DNA of 38,548 nt from Polyangiaceae bacterium. GTDB lineage: Bacteria; Myxococcota_A; Polyangia; Polyangiales; Polyangiaceae. The stretch lies in the NCBI GenBank assembly GCA_013361525.1, contig JABFXY010000220.1, forward strand, positions 1-38,548. The letters run 5' to 3'. A program made the translations under genes and the position numbers. Of this stretch, positions 14,168-20,862 are shown in pieces. Each line of letters starts with the position of its first letter. The stretch's first letter is position 1. The notes below the pieces were generated by a model. The model made no database searches. It had not been told where the DNA came from and was given only the letters and a program-made list of their open reading frames with translations.

Positions 14168-16025
14168 GGTCTTGCCGGTCTCGTAACGGTGGGAGGACGA
14201 GGTCGAGCTTCTTCGCCTCGTCCTCCACGCGGCGCGCGTAGCTCGCATCGGAGAGGCGCGCCTTCAGCGGCTCGCTGACGGGCAGCACCATTCGGCCCGG
14301 CCGGTAGGCGGCGACCTGGCCGCTCTCCCGGTGGACGACGCCGCCCTGCTCGATCCGCATCGAAGCCTCCTGGACCGGCAGGTGCTTCGTGACCTCCGCG
14401 AGCGCGAGGAAATACGCCTCGTCCGCGGGGCTCATGAAGCCGAAGAGCCTGCGTGCGACGGTCGCGACGTGGAAGTGCGCGGGCACCACCGTAAGCCCGT
14501 CGTAGCCGAGCCTCTCGCAGGTCATGATCAACATCCCGACGATGGTGCGCAGCGCGCCGAGCCCCGGATGCTTCTGTCCGGGAAGGAGCGGGATGTCGCG
14601 CGGTGCGCCCCGTGGGTCTTGCAACAGCAACCACTCGATGGAGAGGAGCGTCGCGTCCGGCTCTGCGTGCAGCTCGGACAACACGAGCTCGATCAACACC
14701 TCCGAGCGCGTTCCGTCCGCGTAGACGCGAATCCCCTGTCCCACCGACCCGACCTTCGAATCGGCGTCGACCACGAATCCTTCGTAACCTTTCGACCGGA
14801 GGTGGTTGGCGAGGCCATAGCGCTCGAATGCGACCTCGAGGCCGAAGCTCGAATAAAACCCCAATAGGCGACGGTCCGGCGCGCGCGCGAAGAGGTCGCC
14901 GTAGATGTCCGCCTCGGTGATGCGAAGCTCCTCGTCGACCGGCTCTTCCGGGTTTTTACGCAATGCGAGGTCCGAAATGGACGCGCGTATTTGGCGGAAG
15001 CCGGCGAGGGCGCGTTCGTCCGCCGTCGGAATGGGCGCATCGTCCTGCGCGAGCAACCAAACGAGCGTGCGCGCAGGGTATCGCCACGCCTCTTTGCCAT
15101 AACCGCCTGCGAGCACCATGACCGTCGGAATGCCTTTGCAACGCGAAAGCACGCGGCGGTCCCGCTCCGCCATGCCTTCGGCGGTAACCCTCCAATTGCC
15201 GAGGACGTCCGTCGCCGCCGGGTCAGCGCCCGCGACGTAGAAGACGAGCTTGGGATCGGCCCGAGCGAAGGCTTCGGGAAGCGTGTCGTCGAGCGATTTG
15301 AGATAGGTCTCGTCGCCGACCGCGGGGCCGAGCTCCACGTCCAGCGTCGCGACCGCAATGCTGTCGTCCCAGCTCTGCGCGTGAATCGAATACGTGTAGA
15401 CGGTCGGGTCGTCCGCGAAGATGCTGCGGGTTCCGTCGCCGTGGTGATAATCCAGATCGACGATGAGAATGCTGCCTCGGAAACCCTCCGAGCGGAGACG
15501 ATCGATCGCAATGGCGACGTCGTTCAATGCGCAAAACCCCGAGCCCTTATCGCGGCGCGCGTGGTGAAACCCGCCGCCGAGGTTCACGACCGGGCTCTTC
15601 AGCCAGGGGTGCTTCATGGCCATCACCGCGGCCTGGACCGTACCTGCACACGCCCAGCGTTGCGCATCGAGCACGCGCGCAGCTTCCACGCCGAGGCGCT
15701 GCGTGAAATAGAGTCGATCGAGGATCTTGGGATCATCCAAGCTCGCGAGGTACTCGGCGTCGTGCGTCCGAAGGACGTCCCTCATCGCGAGGCGTGGCGG
15801 GCGCGTGACGGTCGCCGCATCGAGCACGCGCTCCATGCCGAGGTGGCGCATGATGCGCTCGGCCCGCTGACCGTCCACCGGGTGGACGCTCGGCAATCGA
15901 TAACGTGTATCGAACACGAGCCGCGCCCCCGGTAGGCCATAGCGCAGCTTGAATCGTCTCGCCCGCTTCGCGAGGAGCTTCGCCGCAGCAACGACCGCCC
16001 CTTGGGCGTCGCGTAGGCTGCTCAC
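14157..16025 (-). CDS. Histone-deacetylase-like enzyme with extra C-terminal domain
   Basis: GTG 16025 gives 622 residues; GTG 16109 would add 28 residues with weaker codon bias. Residues about 35-345 are an arginase/deacetylase-fold HDAC domain with all the key parts: GGGFHHA (His154-His155), DLDYHHGDG (zinc ligands Asp192 and His194), AGADPAATD (third ligand Asp268) and the AGGYG Tyr309. Catalysis is therefore expected. In bacteria such enzymes deacetylate lysine, polyamines or other small amides, or act like AcuC. Residues about 365-610 form a second domain with LPGQKHPGLG, GLTVVPAHFHVA and RMVLPVSEPLK. I recognise it as conserved but cannot name it. The stop lies inside the large palindrome. 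It diverges from the histidine kinase gene, with 252 nt between. Confidence 0.85.
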   Translation of the reverse strand: MSSLRDAQGAVVAAAKLLAKRARRFKLRYGLPGARLVFDTRYRLPSVHPVDGQRAERIMRHLGMERVLDAATVTRPPRLAMRDVLRTHDAEYLASLDDPKILDRLYFTQRLGVEAARVLDAQRWACAGTVQAAVMAMKHPWLKSPVVNLGGGFHHARRDKGSGFCALNDVAIAIDRLRSEGFRGSILIVDLDYHHGDGTRSIFADDPTVYTYSIHAQSWDDSIAVATLDVELGPAVGDETYLKSLDDTLPEAFARADPKLVFYVAGADPAATDVLGNWRVTAEGMAERDRRVLSRCKGIPTVMVLAGGYGKEAWRYPARTLVWLLAQDDAPIPTADERALAGFRQIRASISDLALRKNPEEPVDEELRITEADIYGDLFARAPDRRLLGFYSSFGLEVAFERYGLANHLRSKGYEGFVVDADSKVGSVGQGIRVYADGTRSEVLIELVLSELHAEPDATLLSIEWLLLQDPRGAPRDIPLLPGQKHPGLGALRTIVGMLIMTCERLGYDGLTVVPAHFHVATVARRLFGFMSPADEAYFLALAEVTKHLPVQEASMRIEQGGVVHRESGQVAAYRPGRMVLPVSEPLKARLSDASYARRVEDEAKKLDLVLPPLRDRQDQPQ

Positions 16026-16277
16026 GCGAACATCCGGACGGGCGATGTAGCAATTCGCAGGTAGAGCGGCATGGGCATAGGAATCGTGGAAGATCGTCCG
16101 TTTCAGCACAATCCTAGCGACCCGCGATGGCGACCGCGAGGCTATGTCGTGGCGTCTTGCCTCGATCCACCGCCACAGGAGTGCAAATTCGCTCGTTGAC
16201 CTGATTCACACCCAAGCGCAAGCTGGCTTTCGCGAGACGCGAATCGCGTCGTCGTCGAAGAGAGAGGTTCTCGCACG

Positions 16278-17837
16278 ATGGCCAGTTTCGTGAGGCACCT
16301 CGCCGCGGAGGTGCAGCGCCGGGACGAAGAGGCCGCTGTCGAGCGTTCCGGCTCGGCGGTGCGCGCTGTCGCACGGTCGCACGTGGCCGGCGACTTTCTC
16401 GCCGCTCCTGCGCCGCGATCGCATGCCGTCCAATTCTATGAGGAGGACGCGTTTCTCCTCGACTCGGTAACGCGCTATCTCGGAGCCGGTCTCGAGCGCC
16501 GCGAGCTGCTGCTCATCATTGCGACGGAGGGCCACCGCGCCGCGCTCCTCCCGCGTCTCGAGGCTTTCGGGGCGAACGAAGCCATACGTGACGGCCGCGT
16601 CATGTTCCTCGACGCGCGCAATGCTCTATCCATCGTCACCGACGGAAACGAGCTCAACCCGATCCGCTTTCAACAGATGATTGCAGAGCGCATCTCGGAT
16701 CTTCGGCGAGGCTCCGAGGGGGGGCGGACGAATGCGCGCGTCCGTGTCTATAGTGAAATCGTCGACCTACTGCTGAAAGACGGCCGGCTGCCCTCGGCGC
16801 TGCGCGTTGAAGAGCTATGGTCGCAGGTGAAGCAGCAGCACGAGCTCGAGCTCTTGTGCGCGCACACGACGACGCACTTCCGCGAAGAGGAGGACATCGG
16901 CGCGTTCCTCGACATCTGTCGAGTGCACAGTCACGTCATCCCGAGGGAGGAGTTCGCGCGTATCGAGAGCAAACACGACCGCTGGCTCGCGATCAGTATT
17001 TTGCAGCAGCGTGCGCGCGCCTATGAACGCGAGGCGGAGGAACGTCGAAAGCTCGAAGAGGCCCTGCGCTGCGCGATGGAGGAGCGCATTCGCGCCGAAG
17101 AGGAGCTCACCGCCTGCCTCGAGCGCGAGCGTGAGGCGCGCGTGTTGTCCGAGGCGAGCGAGGCATTCAAAGAGGTCTTCCTCTCGAAGCTCGGTCACGA
17201 TCTGCGCAATCCGCTCAACTCGATCCTCGTCACGGCGCGCCTGATGTTGTTACGGCGCGAAGTCGCGGAAGCGTCCCTCGCCCGCCTCGAGCGAATCGTC
17301 TCCGGCGGCGAACGGATGGAGCGGATGATCGCGCAAATCCTCGACGTCGCCCGGGCTCGACATCCCGACGGAATGCCGATCGCCGTCGCGGACGAGCGCG
17401 ATCTGTCCCCTGTGGTCGCCCGCATCGTCGAGGAGGCGCGGAGCTCGAATCCGTCGCTCACCATCGAGCTGACGAGCACCGGTGGCTGTACAGCGCGGGT
17501 CGACCCTGCTCGTTTCGAACAGGTCGTCTCGACGTTGGTCGGCAATGCGGTGGGCCACGGCGACCCGGATCGTCCGATTCGCGTCGCCATCGCCGCCCTG
17601 CCGGACGCGATACGCGTCTCGGTCCACAATTACGGCGAGCCGATCGACAAGGAGCACGTCCAGGTGCTCCTGGACCCGTTCCACAGCGCTTTCCCGCCGC
17701 GTTGCGGCTCCAAGGGGCTCGGGGTCGGCCTCTACGTCGCCGAGCGCATCATGGCGGCGCACGGCGGCGTTCTCGACGTCGAATCGTCCAAACAAGCTGG
17801 GACGCGATTCGATGCAATTTTCCCGCGGAGGCGATGA
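16278..17837 (+). CDS. MEDS-domain sensor histidine kinase
   Basis: The 519-residue protein starts at ATG 16278 with AGAGAGG about ten bases upstream. Residues about 46-210 match the MEDS (DcmR-type sensory) domain: HAVQFYEEDAFLLDSVTRYLGAG, RVMFLDARN and RVYSEIVDLLL. About 240-300 is a charged coiled coil, then HisKA with the phospho-acceptor in SKLGHDLRNPLNS (His307) and an HATPase_c domain with an N-box (Asn423), a modified first G-box (HNYGEPID, Asn in place of Asp), DPFHS and GLGVGLYVAERI. There is no membrane segment, so it senses a cytosolic signal. The response regulator follows at once and is the probable partner. Its ligand is unknown. Confidence 0.9.
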   Translation: MASFVRHLAAEVQRRDEEAAVERSGSAVRAVARSHVAGDFLAAPAPRSHAVQFYEEDAFLLDSVTRYLGAGLERRELLLIIATEGHRAALLPRLEAFGANEAIRDGRVMFLDARNALSIVTDGNELNPIRFQQMIAERISDLRRGSEGGRTNARVRVYSEIVDLLLKDGRLPSALRVEELWSQVKQQHELELLCAHTTTHFREEEDIGAFLDICRVHSHVIPREEFARIESKHDRWLAISILQQRARAYEREAEERRKLEEALRCAMEERIRAEEELTACLEREREARVLSEASEAFKEVFLSKLGHDLRNPLNSILVTARLMLLRREVAEASLARLERIVSGGERMERMIAQILDVARARHPDGMPIAVADERDLSPVVARIVEEARSSNPSLTIELTSTGGCTARVDPARFEQVVSTLVGNAVGHGDPDRPIRVAIAALPDAIRVSVHNYGEPIDKEHVQVLLDPFHSAFPPRCGSKGLGVGLYVAERIMAAHGGVLDVESSKQAGTRFDAIFPRRR

Positions 17838-17891
17838 GACGACGCGGGTGCTCTTCCATCGTTGTTCTCGTCGACAAAACGCGATTCGATA

Positions 17892-18311
17892 TTGGCTTGC
17901 GGGGGGACCGCACGTCACAGTGAGGCCATTACGTCGTACGTACTACTCATAGACGACGACCAGGACGTGCGCGACGCGTTACGCGAGGTGGTCGAAATGA
18001 CGGGCTGCCCGACGCTCGAGGCGGAGAACGGCGCGGAAGGGCTCACCATGCTTCAGGAGCGCAGGCCCTGCCTCGTCATCCTCGACCTCATGATGCCGGT
18101 GATGAGCGGTCAGGAGCTGCTCGAGCTGATGCAAAAGGACGAGGGGCTCGCCTCGATCCCGGTCGTGATCTCGACGTCCGCGCCCGAGCAGGCCCCACGA
18201 GGCGTCCCGGTGGTGAAGAAGCCGGTCGACATCGACGCCATCTGGGGCCACATCCGCGGCGCGTGCGTCTGCGGCGCAGGCGCACACGACGCGGAGCCCG
18301 AAAAGCACTAG
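17892..18311 (+). CDS. Single-domain response regulator
   Basis: The product is a receiver domain with no output domain: IDDDQDVR acidic pocket, phospho-acceptor Asp in LVILDLMMP (Asp65), ISTS switch region and KKPVD Lys. The start is uncertain. No ATG or GTG precedes the domain; TTG 17862 and TTG 17892 are the usable codons and ATT 17928 lies next to a GAGG. The gene follows the histidine kinase stop by about 54 nt and is probably co-transcribed with it. With no effector it would work by protein contact or in a phosphorelay. The tail has a CVCGAG stretch and ends AEPEKH. Its TAG stop overlaps the TAG stop of the convergent gene in a shared CTAG. Confidence 0.85.
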   Translation: MACGGTARHSEAITSYVLLIDDDQDVRDALREVVEMTGCPTLEAENGAEGLTMLQERRPCLVILDLMMPVMSGQELLELMQKDEGLASIPVVISTSAPEQAPRGVPVVKKPVDIDAIWGHIRGACVCGAGAHDAEPEKH

Positions 18312-19090
18312 CTGGCGAGTCGATGCACGATGGGGTGGGACGTCTCGCCGACGAGCACGCCCCAGGCGGACGTCGCGCTTCCCATCGGCTCGATGCCGAC
18401 GCGCTCGTGCAGGTCGCGACGGACGATGCGCCACGCTGCGCGCGCGTCGATGGAGGCATTCAAGCCGCTGAAGTGGGAGCCGCAGCGGCCGAGGCGTCGC
18501 AGCGTCGAGGGCGAGTAGACGTTCACGTCTTCGAGGTCGATGAGGTGCGGGCGCTTGCGCCACGACAGCGCATTGAACAGCGCGTCTTCGTCGAGCTGGG
18601 ACGGTGGCAGCTCGACCATCTTCGCGAGCGAGCTCTGCAGATCGCTGCGCGGGTCGACGCCGGGCGGGAGACCGCGAAGCCCCACGCGGCTGTTCTGTGC
18701 GACCAGATACCCACCCTCCAACGATTCGAGCCACGTGCGCATTGCGCGTGGCATCGACCAGAGGATGCATTCGTTCGAGATCATCACCTCGAAACGATCC
18801 GGAAACATTCGAGGCGCGAGCTTCCACATGACACGTTCGGCGAGCGGGCCCGACAAATGGCCCTCGAGGAATGCGGGTAGTGCCAGCGATTCCGCATGAA
18901 GCCTGCATTCACGTGGCAATGTCCCGATTCGGAGACGCGCCGTTTCGACTGGAATCGTACCGACTCCGATCACGTAGCTGGCGCGCGGCCCGAACGTATT
19001 GAAGGCACCCCAAACCGAAAGCCTCAATGCCTCGTATCCTTCGAGGCTGACATCGCCAATATTCCACCGAAACGCGACGGAGCTCGACAT
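18308..19090 (-). CDS. Glycosyltransferase-like protein (GT-A type fold, tentative)
   Basis: ATG 19090 is preceded by GGAGG six bases upstream and gives 260 residues. The sequence begins SSSVAFRWNIGDVSLEGYEALRLS, and has ISNECILWSMPRAMRTWLES in the middle and RVGLRGLPPGVDP and HFSGLNAS later. This order resembles uncharacterised nucleotide-diphospho-sugar transferase-like proteins, where a D-N-D-type motif precedes ILW; here it reads S-N-E, so metal binding may differ or be lost. No signal peptide or membrane helix is seen. A sigma54-like promoter lies 69 nt upstream. The product is probably cytosolic; the transfer reaction is inferred and unproven. Confidence 0.6.
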   Translation of the reverse strand: MSSSVAFRWNIGDVSLEGYEALRLSVWGAFNTFGPRASYVIGVGTIPVETARLRIGTLPRECRLHAESLALPAFLEGHLSGPLAERVMWKLAPRMFPDRFEVMISNECILWSMPRAMRTWLESLEGGYLVAQNSRVGLRGLPPGVDPRSDLQSSLAKMVELPPSQLDEDALFNALSWRKRPHLIDLEDVNVYSPSTLRRLGRCGSHFSGLNASIDARAAWRIVRRDLHERVGIEPMGSATSAWGVLVGETSHPIVHRLAS

Positions 19091-19158
19091 GCTGATCCTC
19101 CGGGCCACGCTCGGCCCGCCCACTGTCGGCGGTACCGAGCTCGCGGGTAAATATTTCG

Positions 19159-19174
19159 TGCAAGCGGCGGTCCA
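19159..19174 (-). promoter_or_regulatory. Sigma54-like promoter candidate
   Basis: On the minus strand TGGACCGCCGCTTGCA matches TGGCACG-N4-TTGCW with the invariant GG and GC at the right spacing and a perfect TTGCA; only positions 4 and 5 differ. It is followed by AT-rich CGAAATATTTA, suited to melting, and lies about 69 nt before ATG 19090. Confidence 0.5.
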
Positions 19175-19307
19175 GTACAGGATTGGGCTTCTTTCGCGCG
19201 AATGCCGCTCGCCGCGCTGCGATCGCGCGCCGCGCACGCGTCTCATCTTTGGCGCCTGCGTGAGAACGGCGCAGGCGCGCCACGCACGCCGGTGACCCGG
19301 CGGGAGG

Positions 19308-20069
19308 TCAGCGCTCGCGCACGAAGCGTGCGGCGAGCTCTCGGAGCGACCCCGGCAGCGCTCCCGCGACCCGCGTCGCCATCCCGAGCGCACGTGGCAA
19401 TACGATCTCTCTCGGCGCCCGAGGCAGCCGCTCGACGATTCGTTGCGCGACGGCTTCGGCTTCGAGCATCTGGGGCATCGGATGGGTCGAATGAGCGACC
19501 ATTGCCGTGCGCACGAAGCCCAGCCGGACGTGCGTCACGTGCACGTCGGTGCCTTGAAGATCCATACGAAGGCAATCGAGGAGCATTCCGAGGCCCGCTT
19601 TCGGTGTGCAATACGCCGCGGCGTTCGGGAGCGCCCCGTACGCGGAGAGCGAGCCGATGCCGACGAGGTGGCCGCGCCGCCGTTCGACCATGTCGGGCAA
19701 CACGGCGGTGAGCGTCGCCGCGGCGCCGCAGAAGTTCACGTGGAACGGGCCGCGCAGCGTCTCCCACGCGAGGGGGTTCGCCCCCGAGGGCGCGCCGAGC
19801 CCCGCATTCGAGACGACGAGATCGAAGCGAAGCTCGCGGTCGAGGGCGCGCAGACGCGCGACGGTGAGCTCCGTGTCGGAGAGATCGATGCACTCGACGT
19901 ACGCGCGCCGCTCGAGCGCGCGAATCTCCCGCGCGAGGTCGTCCAAGAGCTCGCGCCGGCGCGCGACGACCACCAACGCGGCCACGCCGCTTCGAGCGAG
20001 CTGGAGCGCCAGCGCGCGACCGATTCCGCTCGAAGCGCCCGTCACGACGGCGGCGCGGTAGCTGCTCAC
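19308..20069 (-). CDS. SDR family NAD(P)-dependent oxidoreductase
   Basis: The 253-residue classical short-chain dehydrogenase has TGASSGIG (10-17) for the cofactor, NAG at 88-90, and the catalytic Ser140 with Tyr153-x3-Lys157 (YCTPK). A basic VVARRRE after the second strand favours NADP(H). The C-terminal part (PREIVLPRALGMATRVAGALPG) is typical of SDRs acting on hydrophobic acyl or lipid substrates, but the substrate is not known. The start overlaps the methyltransferase stop by four bases (ATGA), making it the last gene of a three-gene operon with the methyltransferase and the penicillin acylase homologue. Confidence 0.9.
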   Translation of the reverse strand: MSSYRAAVVTGASSGIGRALALQLARSGVAALVVVARRRELLDDLAREIRALERRAYVECIDLSDTELTVARLRALDRELRFDLVVSNAGLGAPSGANPLAWETLRGPFHVNFCGAAATLTAVLPDMVERRRGHLVGIGSLSAYGALPNAAAYCTPKAGLGMLLDCLRMDLQGTDVHVTHVRLGFVRTAMVAHSTHPMPQMLEAEAVAQRIVERLPRAPREIVLPRALGMATRVAGALPGSLRELAARFVRER

Positions 20070-20848
20070 GCGGTGCTCGCGGTCGGTGCGTCGACCTTGT
20101 GGCAGACGATGACCGTCCTCGGCTTGTTCGGCGAAAGCGCCGACGAGGTGTCGAAGCCGCCGAACGCGCCGTCGATCTCGAAACCCACCGAATGCAGGAT
20201 CAGACGGATCTCCGTGAACGCAAAGAGCCGCACGGAGAACATGACCTCGCGCTGTTTACCGTCGCGAACGTAGGTGCGGCGGTCGACGAAGCGGCCGGTC
20301 GAGATATCGAAATGGTGGCGGTCGATCATCATGTCGCCATTGCCCTTGTCCATGACCGACGTCGGAGGGATGCGAACCATCCACTCGCGGGTGCGCAGAT
20401 CGAGGACGAACCGCCCGCCCATCTTCAATGCCTTGTGCGCGCTCCTCAGCGTTCCGATGCAATGGGAGTCATCGAAGAAGCCGAATGCATCGAACAGACA
20501 GACCGCGGAGTCGAACTCCGCCTCGCTTTCGAAATGGCCGATGTCGCCGCGCACGAACGCGACCTTCACGCCTTCCGATTCGGCCTCCTTTCGCGCGACC
20601 TCGAGGAAACCTTCGACGAGGTCGATCCCCGTGACGTCGTGGCCCCGGCGCGCGAGCTCGATTGCGTGCCGGCCGTGCCCACAGCCGAGATCCAGGATTT
20701 TCTGCGGACCGGTCACCGCCAGCACCTGCTCGAGGAAATCGACTTGTGAAGCCGTGTTCTCCTCGCGGAGCGAGTCGGCCATGAAATAGAGGTACTCCTC
20801 GGCGTCGAAGAGCTGGCTGAAATCGAAGAACATGGGCTCGGGCGTCAT
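20066..20848 (-). CDS. Class I SAM-dependent methyltransferase
   Basis: ATG 20848 gives 260 residues and has AAAGG just upstream; GTG 20866, which overlaps the acylase stop as GTGA, is also possible and would add six residues. Motif I is ILDLGCGHGRHAIELA (residues 51 on), followed by VTGIDLVEGFLEVA and VRGDIGHF, the usual order for SAM binding. The N-terminus (FFDFSQLFDAEEYLYFM) and the later RFVLDLRTREWMVR segment recall small-molecule methyltransferases of the UbiE/YcgJ sort. The substrate is unknown. It sits between an Ntn hydrolase and an SDR, which suggests a small metabolite route, but nothing identifies the product. Confidence 0.9.
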   Translation of the reverse strand: MTPEPMFFDFSQLFDAEEYLYFMADSLREENTASQVDFLEQVLAVTGPQKILDLGCGHGRHAIELARRGHDVTGIDLVEGFLEVARKEAESEGVKVAFVRGDIGHFESEAEFDSAVCLFDAFGFFDDSHCIGTLRSAHKALKMGGRFVLDLRTREWMVRIPPTSVMDKGNGDMMIDRHHFDISTGRFVDRRTYVRDGKQREVMFSVRLFAFTEIRLILHSVGFEIDGAFGGFDTSSALSPNKPRTVIVCHKVDAPTASTA

Positions 20849-20862
20849 GGGGCCTTTCGGGG

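Noticed and set aside
19091..19393. N-terminal extension of the glycosyltransferase-like protein
   Set aside because: Arg/Ser-rich, overlaps the SDR gene end, and ATG 19090 has a GGAGG site at ideal spacing with a sigma54-like promoter upstream.
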